A DNA stretch of 64,000 nt from Fischerella sp. JS2 (GCF_032393985.1 NZ_CP135918.1:868001-932000); one strand, 5' to 3'; numbered from the stretch's first letter, positions 36,271-45,798 are shown. Program-made: numbers and translations. The notes: generated by a model from the sequence alone, not told the origin.

Positions 36271-36843
36271 ATGAATCAAGTAATTTCTTTTTTCAAACGA
36301 ATTCGTTTGTCTCAGATTTTAACAGCTTTTGTAGCAAGTTTTTTGCTATTTTTTACACAAGCTTGTAATGCTGCATCAGCTACAGCACCTAAGTCTCTTT
36401 CACAACCATCTGTAGGGCCTAATTCTGAAACCTACGTTCCTAAAGGTGATAACATTTTGAACCCTGCTGAAGGTGGAATGAATAACTTTAGTGATAGAGA
36501 TCCTAGAGCAACAAGTGGTGCAAAAGCTAGAGCTCAGTTTCTAAAAGAAAACGCTGCCCAAGAAAAAGCTGAGAAATCAACTAATAACCCAGCAGAAGCC
36601 ATCCGTCGTGTAGGTTCAGACATTGGAGAAATTGGTAAGAATGTTCAGCAAAAAGCTGGAGATGTAGGTAATAAAGCTCAAGGTACTGCTGAAGATTTCA
36701 CCAAGGGAACCAAGCAAGGACTCAAAAACATCAAAGGTAATGTTGAGGATGCTGGCGATTACACAAAAGATACTGCTCAACGCACATCTGGTGCTAGTAA
36801 TCCCCTTGATGCAGCGAACAAGGCTTTTAGAGACGCTGATTAA
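36271..36843 (+). CDS. Lipoprotein, second of the tandem pair (DUF6658-like)
   Basis: The 190-residue protein starts at ATG 36271, preceded by AAAAGAGGAG. The frame is open further upstream, but that part overlaps the previous gene and is not protein-like. The signal sequence is MNQVISFFKRIRLSQILTAF with lipobox FFTQAC (Cys near residue 30). The mature domain has EGGMNNFSDRDPRA and then amphipathic repeats of the LEA/apolipoprotein kind (VQQKAGDVGNKAQGTAEDF, GLKNIKGNVEDAGDYTKD). Such repeats suggest membrane or stress protection, which is inference. A bidirectional terminator follows. Confidence 0.78.
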   Translation: MNQVISFFKRIRLSQILTAFVASFLLFFTQACNAASATAPKSLSQPSVGPNSETYVPKGDNILNPAEGGMNNFSDRDPRATSGAKARAQFLKENAAQEKAEKSTNNPAEAIRRVGSDIGEIGKNVQQKAGDVGNKAQGTAEDFTKGTKQGLKNIKGNVEDAGDYTKDTAQRTSGASNPLDAANKAFRDAD

Positions 36844-36863
36844 TTAGTATAAGTCCATACTTT

Positions 36864-38168
36864 TTACCTGTTAGCCTGCGTCAGCAGGCTAAGTTTTTTA
36901 TTGTGTTGTACATACCAATTCTGGAGTACGATTCGGTGAATTTCTCGCCAAGGAATATTATTTTTTCTCGCTAATTCTGCACAATCTTCATATTCTGGCT
37001 GGACGTTATTTATAACTTTATTGTTTACGTTTCCTATCCATGCTACTTTGACACGCACTACACCATATTCTGTTTCTATTTGTTGCATTTCTCGCTGTAG
37101 GATAGTGCGTTGCTGCTGAAAGCGACGAATACCTAAAGTTGTGGTTTCACGGAATAAAACTTTTTCACAACTGACTAGATTTTCTGGGGGACAAATTACT
37201 GTGAGCAAAATTCCTGGACGGGACTTTTTCATACCTATAGACTGAGTAAAGACATCTACTGCACCCGCAGCAAATAATGCCTCAAACAAATAACCGATCG
37301 CTTGGGGACTTAAATCGTCTATTTGGGTTTCTAGTACTGATATAGTTTCTAAAATCGAACTAGTGGCAAATGAGCGATCACGAATTCCAATATCAGTAGT
37401 CCAGAAGTCTGTGGCTTCCCCAAACCATAGGCGTAATATATTGGGAATTGGTAAGTTGAGATTACCTGCTCCTAGCCCAACTTGTTTAATATTCATGGGA
37501 GGTGGCGAACCAAATTCTTTGGCAAGTGTAGTAGCGATCGCAGCACCTGTTGGTGTCACCAATTCCTGTTCAATGCCGTTACTGTAAACAGGACAGCTAC
37601 GCATTTCCCATAACTTCAACACTGCTGGAACTGGTACTGCCATTTGCCCATGTGCAGCCCGGACTGTCCCTCCACCAGTTGGAAATGCTGAACAATAAAG
37701 TAAGGGTAATCCTGTTTCGTCATTGTCAATATCTAACCAATCCATTCCCAAGCAAGTACCAACAATATCAACAATGGCGTCAACTGCACCTACTTCATGG
37801 AAGTGAACTTTTTGGGGGGCAATGCCATGCACTGCACCTTCGGCAACTGCTAACTGGCGAAATACCGCTAAACTCCAAGCTTCTGCCCTTGGGGGTAACT
37901 TCGCTTGCACAACCATCTGTTCTATTTCACCCAAGTGGCGGTGGTGATGGTGATCGTGATGGTTAGACAATAAATCGACATGAACTTTGGTCGCTTGCTG
38001 ACCATTGCGCTGGACAAGCTCAGTCCGTAGCTTATATTCCTGTACAATACCTAAGTGATTAAGTTTGTCTATTAAGTATTCCAAGGGAACACCCAGACTT
38101 ACCAATGTTCCCAAACACATATCACCGGAAATTCCTGATGGACATTGAAGATAAGCAAGTTTAGTCAT
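36864..38168 (-). CDS. larC: LarC nickel-pincer cofactor biosynthesis protein
   Basis: LarC (DUF111) inserts nickel into the pyridinium-bis-thiocarboxylate mononucleotide to form the nickel-pincer cofactor of lactate racemase and related enzymes, in a CTP-dependent reaction. The 434-residue single frame begins with LAYLQCPSGISGDMCLGTL. It then has a histidine cluster HHDHHHHRH (near residue 70) suited to binding nickel, the VHFHEVGAVDAIVDIVG block and the C-terminal MKKSRPGILLTVICPPENL block. In some bacteria larC is split by a programmed frameshift, but here it is one frame. larB and larE are not adjacent. Its last codons overlap a terminator hairpin. Confidence 0.93.
   Translation of the reverse strand: MTKLAYLQCPSGISGDMCLGTLVSLGVPLEYLIDKLNHLGIVQEYKLRTELVQRNGQQATKVHVDLLSNHHDHHHHRHLGEIEQMVVQAKLPPRAEAWSLAVFRQLAVAEGAVHGIAPQKVHFHEVGAVDAIVDIVGTCLGMDWLDIDNDETGLPLLYCSAFPTGGGTVRAAHGQMAVPVPAVLKLWEMRSCPVYSNGIEQELVTPTGAAIATTLAKEFGSPPPMNIKQVGLGAGNLNLPIPNILRLWFGEATDFWTTDIGIRDRSFATSSILETISVLETQIDDLSPQAIGYLFEALFAAGAVDVFTQSIGMKKSRPGILLTVICPPENLVSCEKVLFRETTTLGIRRFQQQRTILQREMQQIETEYGVVRVKVAWIGNVNNKVINNVQPEYEDCAELARKNNIPWREIHRIVLQNWYVQHNKKLSLLTQANR
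36871..36892. terminator. Bidirectional terminator overlapping the larC 3' end
   Basis: TTAGCCTGC and GCAGGCTAA form a perfect 9-bp stem with a GTCA loop. On the plus strand it is followed by GTTTTTTATT, and on the minus strand by AGGTAAAAAG, a weaker tract. It serves the lipoprotein pair and lies inside the last codons of larC. Confidence 0.8.
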
Positions 38169-38261
38169 ATATATTTTTTGCTAGTAGTTAGTAGTTAGTA
38201 GTTAGTTGTTCACCTTTTACCACTATCCACTATCCACTAACCACTATCTATTCCCAAATCT

Positions 38262-38921
38262 ATGACAAAAATTTTCTCAGTTCATCCTGATAATCCCCAG
38301 GCCCGTCGAATAGAGGAGATAAAGACGGCACTCTCTGATGGTGCAGTGATGCTTTACCCTACTGATACAGTTTACGCGATCGGTTGTGATTTAAATGCGA
38401 AGTCGGCGGTGGAACGAGTACGGAAAATTAAACAGCTAGCAAATGACAAACCGTTAACGTTTTTGTGTTCATCGCTTTCCAATGTAGCGACTTATGCAAA
38501 TGTAAGCGACACTGCTTACCGAATTATGAAGCACTTGATTCCAGGACCATATACGTTTTTGCTACCTGCTACAAAGTTAGTGCCGCGTTTGGTGCAAAAT
38601 CCGAAACGCAAAACTACTGGAATTAGAGTGCCAAATCATAAGGTGTGCTTAGAACTGCTGTCAGCCTTAGGAAATCCGATTATTTCGACCTCAGCACATT
38701 TACCGCCAGATGAGACAAATAATAGAATTTTGGGAGTAGAAGAAGAACAAATTTTATCGCGAGTAGAATTATTTGACCGTTTGGAAGGATTGGTCGATGT
38801 TATTGTAGACACTGGCGAAGAACCAAACTATGAAGTGTCTACAATTTTGGATTTAACTGGAGAGGAACCAATGATGATCAGGCAGGGTTTAGGTTGGGAA
38901 AGAGCGACAGCATGGGTATAA
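38262..38921 (+). CDS. Sua5/YciO/YrdC family protein (threonylcarbamoyl-AMP synthase-like)
   Basis: The 219-residue protein has the YrdC fold. Visible motifs are the nucleotide-binding LYPTDTVYAIGCDL, the KxR-type VRKIKQLANDKPLTFLC, a PGPYTFLLPA segment and the STSAHLP motif. The family makes threonylcarbamoyl-AMP for t6A37 of tRNA. The shorter YciO branch, to which this protein looks closer, lacks the C-terminal Sua5 domain and its exact role is less certain. The gene is transcribed rightward from a heptamer-rich leader (TAGTTAG and CCACTAT units at about 38180-38245). Confidence 0.88.
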   Translation: MTKIFSVHPDNPQARRIEEIKTALSDGAVMLYPTDTVYAIGCDLNAKSAVERVRKIKQLANDKPLTFLCSSLSNVATYANVSDTAYRIMKHLIPGPYTFLLPATKLVPRLVQNPKRKTTGIRVPNHKVCLELLSALGNPIISTSAHLPPDETNNRILGVEEEQILSRVELFDRLEGLVDVIVDTGEEPNYEVSTILDLTGEEPMMIRQGLGWERATAWV

Positions 38922-39272
38922 GAAATTTACTTCACAGGCTATTGATTTAATTTCGGAAACTGTAAAGAAAAAAACACCAGTTTAATGATTGTCATACAGA
39001 CAAAGCCAAGCTCTCTTATGACTATGACGGGGATAAATCTTTGTGTATTAAGGGTTTTGACTATTTTGGGGTGGTCAAGAATACCCAGGTGTCAGCCATT
39101 GTTAAGTTGCTTGTAGAAAAACCGACACATTTTCTTACCTGGAACTTACGGAGATTTCTTACATTCTTAAATGTGAGCAGGGCTTGTGGTGATTAAGCAA
39201 TAAAAGCTTATGAGATTACCGCAGCTTCTGTTGTCATGTAGTTACGGTGCAGTACCACTCCCAAAGAAGATC
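38922..39272. other. Leader region of the HetZ-family gene
   Basis: No coding frame is supported apart from a possible 21-residue N-terminal extension of the next gene, from ATG 39210. The region should contain its promoter. I could not find a convincing NtcA (GTA-N8-TAC) site by eye. Confidence 0.4.
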
Positions 39273-40463
39273 ATGAAAGCCAATCTAGCTAATCTACCAA
39301 CCTTTACACCATCTTCTAACAGCTACAACGATGCTTTGACGCAGTTTTTATATAAAGAAATACAAGCACACTCTAAAGCCACACCTGGTTGTACACAAGC
39401 TGTAGCAATGCGTATAGCCAAAGAAGTAGAGCGTATATGCGAGAAAAGCTACCGCATTCAAAAATCTGGACAGATTAAGTCTTGGTTGCTGACTCTAGCA
39501 CGTCATCGTCTACAAAAATGCTTGCGTTATTACAAATTAGGTTCCAAGCAGGGACGGGTGGAATTACATAGCTGCTTAGGCGCTATGGTTTATCGCCACG
39601 TCAGCGTTGCTGGAGGTGAATTAGGATTTCAAGCTCGTTACAATTTAATTGAAGATTTCCTCCAAGCATTTTATATTGAGGCAATCAAAGCTTTTCGGCG
39701 AGAAAATGAATTACCAGAAGATTATAGCCCCCACACTCTGCTACAACTAGCAGAATACATGGCGTTTACAGAACAGTATGCGAAGCGTCGGATTAATCTA
39801 GCTGGTGGTGCGAATCAGCAGTTGATTATACTCCGCGCTCAAAGTTTTGCTCGGCGGCTACCCCAGGAAACAAATGTAGATTTTGAAATGGCAACAGAAG
39901 CTGCTAAGACTGAAGATGCAGAATCTTATCAGCGTAACTCGGCGGTGCAACAGCTGCGATCGCAAATGGTTTCGCAACCAAGTTTTGATTTAGCTGAAGA
40001 AAGCGAACGCGATCGTGTGATCTCAGAATTGGTTAAATACTTTGAATCCCAAGGTCAACAGGATTGTATAGATTACCTAGCACTAAAACTCCAAGACTTA
40101 TCAGCACCAGAAATTGACCATATTCTTGGTTTAACTAGTCGCCAACGAGATTATCTCCAACAACGTTTTAAATATCATGTGGAAAAGTTTGCTCGTACCC
40201 ATCACTGGCAATTAGTTCATCAATGGCTGGGTGTAGGTTTAGAACAAAAGCTAGGGCTGTCTTCTCAACAGTGGGAACGCTTTTTGAATCAACTTTCTGA
40301 GCAACAACGGCAGATACTACAACTCAAAGCCGCCAAACAAACAGATCAAGCGATCGCTAAAGCCCTAAAATGTACTCCCAAACAACTGCAAAAGCGCTGG
40401 ACTCAATTACTAGAACAAGCATGGGCTATGCGTAATGGAAATACAGAAGTTCAGACTGGTTGA
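39273..40463 (+). CDS. HetZ-family heterocyst differentiation protein
   Basis: This protein of about 396 residues (or 417 from ATG 39210) matches HetZ in length and blocks: the RIAKEVERICEKSYRIQ segment, SWLLTLARHRLQKCLRYYKLGSKQGRVELHS, LAEYMAFTEQYAKRRINLAGG, IDYLALKLQDLSAPEIDHILGLTSRQRDYLQQRFKYHVEKFA and a C-terminal sigma-like HTH (LKAAKQTDQAIAKALKCTPKQLQKRW). HetZ is a DNA-binding regulator of early heterocyst differentiation. The classical hetZ gene is followed by patU; here it is followed by DUF751 and rbfA, so this may be the HetZ-related paralog. I therefore give no symbol. I prefer the ATG at 39273. Confidence 0.85.
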   Translation: MKANLANLPTFTPSSNSYNDALTQFLYKEIQAHSKATPGCTQAVAMRIAKEVERICEKSYRIQKSGQIKSWLLTLARHRLQKCLRYYKLGSKQGRVELHSCLGAMVYRHVSVAGGELGFQARYNLIEDFLQAFYIEAIKAFRRENELPEDYSPHTLLQLAEYMAFTEQYAKRRINLAGGANQQLIILRAQSFARRLPQETNVDFEMATEAAKTEDAESYQRNSAVQQLRSQMVSQPSFDLAEESERDRVISELVKYFESQGQQDCIDYLALKLQDLSAPEIDHILGLTSRQRDYLQQRFKYHVEKFARTHHWQLVHQWLGVGLEQKLGLSSQQWERFLNQLSEQQRQILQLKAAKQTDQAIAKALKCTPKQLQKRWTQLLEQAWAMRNGNTEVQTG

Positions 40464-40941
40464 AAACTTAAGTTACTTTTATATTTTATTAGTTCATGTT
40501 GACTAGTTTTTCTCAATTTCCTGGTTGTAGATGCGTATTCTAATAACTTACTTCATTTTCCCTATTTTTCCCCCATTTCTGGGGGGAACTACTCTAGGAA
40601 AATCCTACATCTGGCATCTCTCAAATATTGCAGCAAAAAGTGAAATTTGATTTTTTGATTTTATTTTTATATATAACTATCATTTAATATTTATCTTATA
40701 AAAGACAAATAATTTTAATAAAAATGTTGGTTTGTCGATTAAATATTTCATAGTTTTGTATTCAAGCAATCCAACTGCTATTTTTATTCTCAAATATGCT
40801 AGAATCCTGTTTTGTGTTAAGTTTGTTTCAAAACTCAAATCGGCAATCCTATCACATTTTTGGTGTAGGAGTGTCAAAATGTATATTAATAGGGCAGATT
40901 ACAACAAACGTACAATTAAGAACAAGGCAGTTTAAAATCAA
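40464..40941. other. Gene-free AT-rich region before the DUF751 gene
   Basis: It holds a C-rich/G-rich inverted stretch (CCCCCATTTCTGGGGGG at about 40568-40585). The remainder is very AT-rich, with no convincing coding frame. Confidence 0.45.
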
Positions 40942-41148
40942 ATGTTTGACGGATTTTGGGATAACGTCTTTCGCTACCAGCGCTACTTCATTACTACCCT
41001 GTTAGGCGTTTTGTTGAACACGTTTGCACCACTAGCACCCTTGTTGAAACGCCCAATTACTTTAATTGCCCTCTTGGGCTTTTTGGTAGGCGGAATTGTC
41101 TTCGTCACTCTTACCCTTCGTGCCATGCTAGGTTTGAGTACAATTTGA
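40942..41148 (+). CDS. DUF751 (Ycf33-like) small membrane protein
   Basis: The 68-residue protein has two hydrophobic helices (about residues 15-33 and 40-62) and the conserved start FWDNVFRYQRYFITTLLGVLLN. DUF751 proteins, including the plastid-encoded Ycf33, occur only in oxygenic phototrophs and are probably thylakoid proteins of unknown function. The gene lies 250 nt upstream of rbfA, with heptamer repeats between them. Confidence 0.85.
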   Translation: MFDGFWDNVFRYQRYFITTLLGVLLNTFAPLAPLLKRPITLIALLGFLVGGIVFVTLTLRAMLGLSTI

Positions 41149-41167
41149 GTCCAAACTATATATAAAG

Positions 41168-41350
41168 AAGGCAGAAGGCAGAAGGCAAGAGGCAAAAGGC
41201 AATTAGTGAAGAGTTCCAATACCTCACTAAACCGAAGACCACTAAATCTACGATTTAGTAGGGTTCTGAAACCCAGTTTGAGTAAGGCGAAAGGGCATAC
41301 CCTAAGACTTTTTCAAACCTTGCTGCCTTCTGCCCTCTGCCTTGCCTGAA
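41168..41350. repeat. GGCAGAA heptamer repeats between DUF751 and rbfA
   Basis: AAGGCAGAAGGCAGAAGGCA (about 41168-41205) and its inverted counterpart TGCCTTCTGCCCTCTGCCTT (about 41323-41345) flank a spacer of about 115 nt. The transcript upstream of rbfA could therefore fold into a long hairpin. Confidence 0.75.
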
Positions 41351-41400
41351 GGGCTGATAAAAATGTTAACGTAGTACCTCTGTAAGGAGGCATGATCTTT

Positions 41401-41805
41401 ATGGCTACAAGTCGCCGCGTTTCCCGCGTTGCTGAATTAATTAAACGGGAAGTTAGCCAAATGCTACTCAACGGCATAAAGGATGACCGTGTGGGTACGG
41501 GAATGGTAAGCGTTACTGATGTTGATGTTTCTGGCGATTTGCAACACGCCAAAATATATGTGTCAATTTACGGCACAGAAGAAGCCAAAGCAGAAACAAT
41601 GGCAGGCTTAAAATCGGCGACAGGTTATGTCCGTAGCGAACTGGGCGCACGAGTGCGGCTGCGTCGCACACCAGAGGTGGTGTTTATCGAAGACCGTTCC
41701 ATAGAACGTGGTAGTAAGGTGCTGTCGCTATTGAACCAACTCGAACTTCAACGTAAGCCAGAAATTGTGGCAGAGAATGGAGAAAATAACGAAGAAGAAG
41801 TCTAA
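41401..41805 (+). CDS. rbfA: 30S ribosome-binding factor A
   Basis: RbfA binds the small ribosomal subunit near the 5' end of 16S rRNA and is needed for its maturation, especially in the cold. The protein has the KH-like fold, with [41 protein letters not shown] and [19 protein letters not shown]. The ATG at 41401 is 11 nt after AAGGAGG (41383-41389); an ATG at 41392 is too close to that site. The acidic C-terminus ([14 protein letters not shown]) is normal for cyanobacteria. Confidence 0.96.
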   Translation: MATSRRVSRVAELIKREVSQMLLNGIKDDRVGTGMVSVTDVDVSGDLQHAKIYVSIYGTEEAKAETMAGLKSATGYVRSELGARVRLRRTPEVVFIEDRSIERGSKVLSLLNQLELQRKPEIVAENGENNEEEV

Positions 41806-43006
41806 TCTGCAAAATCTGTAACTTAAACAACAATTTCTTCTCAAAAATCAGCCACACATTTTACAGACACAAAGTAATCGTGTCTGTTTCAATATGCTTA
41901 ATAAGGTTTTAATAAGTAGTGCTTTAGCACCGCTAGAAGAGACTTTACATTGATTTACATAGTTGACTTTACCACTTCACACATTTCCTGATACAAATTC
42001 TCCCCCTTATCCTGCTTGTCAAATGTATCAGACTTACAGTGAAACGGTATTGAGGTAATTGGGAAGAAGGATGACTAAGTTTTCCAATTACCAACTGACA
42101 ATTGCCAATTACCGGGATAGCCCTGCAACCAAAATATGGGCGAACCCCCCAAATTTATTCAGGGGCGTCCCCTGAAAGTGCATCTTTTCATATGCATTAG
42201 AAACTTCGTAATAATCCTTCTCAGTTATGAGAAGAATTTATAACATCAACCAAAGTTAACAATTAATGACAAAATGATTTACGTTGCTTAATATTTTTGA
42301 ACACAAAAATATTAAGTGATTGATTAAGACATATGATTTCAGCAAATTTACTGCTAACTAAAGATGGAATACATAACACAAATATATGAATTTCAAATTA
42401 CCACAACTGCTAACTTAAAGGCAGATCAACATCATTTTAAATTGATTCAAGATTGCTACAACTCCCCCAAAGAGGAAATTTGTTTGGTGGTAGTATTGAA
42501 CTTCAGCTACTAGTTGAAAGTTTATTTAAGAAATTATTAACAAACAAACCTCTACAACGTTGAGTGGTGTATTGTAGCCCTTATGGTTTGCAGCAGTTTA
42601 TACATATACTTCTACCCAATATTCTTTGATTGTTTTTTCATAAAACAATACCAGTATCTAGATATGTGAATTACATACATCTTTGAGTATGTAATTCATT
42701 TGTTTAACAAATATCTGGTTTCTGTTCGTGAATACCGAAGTTGAGTAACTGCTCTACTAAAAATCAAGCAAATATTCACTCCACAACAACTTAAATATTT
42801 TTGTTTAAGGAGCTACAAAACAAATTATCATGAATATTTGACATTCTTAACATTTCTTTACATAATTTGAGGATAGGTAGCGTCAAAATGAAAATAGTTC
42901 CGTATACCAAATTACAAAATTCCAGTTAAAGACCTACTCGTTGTTATGTTTGTTCCTAATTATTTTTTGGGAACACTACTTACGTGTAAATTTGTGAGTA
43001 AAGATC
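41806..43006. other. 1.2-kb gene-free region
   Basis: No coding frame is supported on either strand. It contains a GGGCG/CCCC-rich patch with the hairpin at 42158-42176; otherwise it is AT-rich. The right end should hold the promoter of the DUF4327 gene. A small RNA is possible but not demonstrated. Confidence 0.45.
42158..42176. repeat. Hairpin TTCAGGGG-cgt-CCCCTGAA
   Basis: A perfect 8-bp stem with a 3-nt loop, preceded by ACCCCCCAAATTTA. There is no T run, so this is a structural repeat rather than a clear terminator. Confidence 0.6.
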
Positions 43007-43243
43007 ATGAGTGTGAATACGGTGCCCTCTATCAGCTACTACTCTTTGGACGTGATTCAAGACGAAGCACGGCGACTTGTGCAGAAGGGAGTGGTTAGCA
43101 GACAGCAACCAATATATACTCTCTGCCAATACATCCCAGCTCGTGAGTGGGTATGTATCGAATGTGAATTAGAAAAATGCGACTTCCTGTTACGCGATCG
43201 CATCGGCGATCTTATTGGTCGGGAAGAATGGGAAAACGACTAA
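43007..43243 (+). CDS. DUF4327 family protein
   Basis: The 78-residue soluble protein contains the segments YYSLDVIQDEARRLVQKGVVSRQQPIYTLCQYIP and AREWVCIECELEKCDFLLRDRIGDLI. These match the cyanobacterial DUF4327 family. It has several cysteines (WVCIECELEKC) that could bind metal, but this is not established. The function is unknown. It is preceded by 1.2 kb of gene-free DNA and seems monocistronic. Confidence 0.85.
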   Translation: MSVNTVPSISYYSLDVIQDEARRLVQKGVVSRQQPIYTLCQYIPAREWVCIECELEKCDFLLRDRIGDLIGREEWEND

Positions 43244-43631
43244 TCAAGAGAAAATTAACAGAAAACCATTGATATTAGATTGGGAATATATTTCTTGGAT
43301 GTGTGGATTTTATAAAAAAAGATTCAACGCCCAATTTCAAGATATTCTCTGCTTGTCATCAATATTTTTCGATCTGGATGTAACTACCTATCTGCTATCT
43401 GTTCCTACTGTTTCTCGTATCAGCAATATACAACAGCAACTTGTACGCCATATCATCAGGTGTCAATATATAGGGGCTGAAACTTAATTGAGTATATTGA
43501 TAATCTGCCGGAGTAGTTTTGTTTTGGCAACTACTCCGGTAATTTTTTGGTGGTAGTTGTGAGTTGTTAGTTGTTAGTGGTTTGTTGTTTGGTCTCATCA
43601 ACCACCAACAACCAACCAGCAGCAATCAAAA

Positions 43632-43985
43632 TTACCCAACTTCCTCTAAATACAAATTCACATCTTCTATAACACGGGTGAGTTCAGCTTCTGTAGTCAA
43701 GCGAATGTTGATGTCACGGATAGTAAGTAGAACTTTTGCAGCAAAAGGTGTAGGCCAAATGTTGGGGTTACAAAAAATCTCTAAAAATACTTCTCCTGTA
43801 TAACGATATTCCATTGGGCGCTGAGGGTTAGTTTTTCCGCCACCCGGGACAGTTTTAGCAGCAACAGCTTTCAGACTATTCATTAACTGTTCTAGCGCTG
43901 CTTTTAGTTCCTGTGCTGCTTGGGGTGAAAAGCTAAAACAGACAGAACCCTCTACTAAGTTGAGTGTCAGATGATTTCCAGACAT
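43632..43985 (-). CDS. Conserved cyanobacterial protein, function unknown
   Basis: The 117-residue soluble protein has no signal peptide. It shows LEGSVCFSFSPQAAQELKAALEQL-like blocks and ends in TRVIEDVNLYLEEVG. The hydrophobic-polar pattern and good cyanobacterial codon use support a real gene, but I do not recognise a family. Its 3' end adjoins a CAACCACCAACAACC repeat patch. Confidence 0.7.
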   Translation of the reverse strand: MSGNHLTLNLVEGSVCFSFSPQAAQELKAALEQLMNSLKAVAAKTVPGGGKTNPQRPMEYRYTGEVFLEIFCNPNIWPTPFAAKVLLTIRDINIRLTTEAELTRVIEDVNLYLEEVG

Positions 43986-44405
43986 GAGCGATTTTTGAGA
44001 TATTTTAGTACAGATACCATTTTCCTGGTACAGATAACATCCAGCTGCATTTGTTTGTTAATGGTAATAATTTCCAAAATCTCAAGAATATACTAAACGT
44101 GTTGTTGGTTGTTTGTGATTGGAAGTAATAACTGTAGAGATAGGATAGAAGATTATACTTCAGGAAAAAGTAAGAAAAATTTTCCTCACCTAAATGCTAA
44201 TAAATATAGTTGCTTGAGTAATGGTATAGGCTCATTATAATCAGGTTTGTGGCTACTTTTAATTAAAAAATATTTCAATAAACTACGGTGAAAAATTGAC
44301 GTTATAGAAAGATAAAATTCTTACTGCGTAAGAGATTGACACATTGGATTGATGTATTTAGTTCTACACTTAGAAGTCATAGAAAATGATAGTTAAAAAT
44401 CCTTT
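43986..44405. other. Divergent intergenic region before the CDF gene
   Basis: AT-rich, with no coding frame and no strong hairpin. It must contain promoters for the leftward 117-residue gene and the rightward cation-efflux gene. Confidence 0.4.
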
Positions 44406-45302
44406 ATGTCTTTAGATAACCGTGCCACAGTTAAAAAGGTTTTAATCATCACTTTATTGCTAAATATCTTCGTGATGCTATTAAAAGCAGTTGTAGGCAA
44501 GTTAACAGGTTCTTTGAGTTTGTTAGCTGATGCCTTACATAGCGTAACCGATAGCGCTAACAATATTTTGGGATTGATTGCGAGCCGATTTTCTTCGCCT
44601 CAGCCTGACCGGGAACATCCTTATGGACATCTAAAATTTGAAGCAGTTGGTGCTTTGGGAATTGCGGCGTTTTTGGGTATAGCCTGTTTTGAAATTCTCC
44701 AAGGTGCTGTTGAACGCATTCTCAATGGTGGTGAACCAGTGAGAATATCAGCACCACAATTGTGGTTATTACTAGTTGTATTGGGTGTGAATATTTTCGT
44801 CACCTTTTACGAACGTCACGTAGGTGTAAAAGTCGGCAGTCCAATTTTGATCGCCGATGCTAAACATACGATGAGTGACGTTTGGGTAACTATTTCCGTG
44901 ATTGGCGGTTTGATTGGTGTATGGTTGGGCTATCAGTGGTTAGATGTGGTGCTGGCTTTCCCTGTAGCTTTATTGGTATTTTGGAGTGGCTGGACAGTTT
45001 TAAGAGAAAATTTACCTTGGCTTGTAGACCAAATTGCGATCGCACCAGAAGTGATTCATGCGATCGCCCTTTCTGTCCCTGGAGTTATAAACTGTCATGA
45101 CATAGCCTCTCGGGGTGTTGTTGGTCGCCAAGTCTTTATGGAAATGCACTTAATAGTTGATGCTGAAGATGTGGAAACAGCGCATCGCATCACTGAAGAG
45201 GTAGAAAGGCGATTAGAAGAACGCTTTCGTCCAGTACGGATTATAATTCATGTCGAACCACCGGAGTATCACTCAGAGCGGATTAGCTTCGGATCTAACT
45301 AA
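44406..45302 (+). CDS. Cation diffusion facilitator (CDF) metal efflux transporter
   Basis: The 298-residue protein has six transmembrane helices and a C-terminal cytoplasmic ferredoxin-like domain (about residues 205-298). The metal site in TM2 is ADALHSVTDSANN (residues near 37-49, HxxxD) and that in TM5 is ADAKHTMSDVWVT (HxxxD). An HxxxD/HxxxD pairing is seen in Zn/Fe/Mn-type CDFs; the exact metal is not settled by sequence. Metal/proton antiport from the cytoplasm is expected. The gene stands alone. Confidence 0.93.
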   Translation: MSLDNRATVKKVLIITLLLNIFVMLLKAVVGKLTGSLSLLADALHSVTDSANNILGLIASRFSSPQPDREHPYGHLKFEAVGALGIAAFLGIACFEILQGAVERILNGGEPVRISAPQLWLLLVVLGVNIFVTFYERHVGVKVGSPILIADAKHTMSDVWVTISVIGGLIGVWLGYQWLDVVLAFPVALLVFWSGWTVLRENLPWLVDQIAIAPEVIHAIALSVPGVINCHDIASRGVVGRQVFMEMHLIVDAEDVETAHRITEEVERRLEERFRPVRIIIHVEPPEYHSERISFGSN

Positions 45303-45798
45303 ACTAGCAAATCATTCTTACGTTAGACCTACTTTCTCACTCTAGATAGGGGTTGTATCCTCAATATTATTAGTATCCTCATACCATAGCAAAACGCACT
45401 GACAGAAAGTTTTACCGTTGTGGTTCTTTGCTGCTTCTGGAAGGAGAGCGACGTCACAGAAGTAGACGGTGCTGATAATGATAATAAAGAAGTCTAGATG
45501 GTTGTAGAGTTTTTGTCGCTTCCTCTACTTTACTATGACTGACGGGGGATTAAATTCTTCCAAAGCAGAACGGTCGGAGGTTGTAGACATCTAGATTTGT
45601 TTATCATAAGGTCAATGAGCATTCGTGCTGACACCGAAGATTTTTTCCTGTCGGTATCACCACGTGTGCTTATTTGCCTTTTTAATAATGCACAATGGCG
45701 GTTGACCTCAAGTATCCTACACTTGAGCCTTCCTGAATTACCTATTACCAATTACCAATAAGAATAATCATATCGTCAGCAATCAGCCGGGCTAGATT
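45303..45798. other. Gene-free region with an imperfect inverted repeat
   Basis: No gene is supported. TGACACCGA (about 45631) and TCGGTATCA (about 45651) form a nearly perfect stem around a T-rich loop. The DNA is less AT-rich than other gaps here, so a structured RNA is possible but unproved. Confidence 0.4.

Noticed and set aside
40680-40877. Small frames on both strands before the DUF751 gene
   Set aside because: Very AT-rich DNA with no protein-like pattern and no clear start signals.
43215-43487. A 90-codon frame overlapping the end of the DUF4327 gene
   Set aside because: It overlaps a supported gene by 29 bases and has no recognisable domain. The composition is ordinary AT-rich spacer.
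45533-45751. A minus-strand 72-codon frame in the gap after the CDF gene
   Set aside because: No domain, unusual composition and no ribosome-binding site; more likely spacer with an imperfect inverted repeat.
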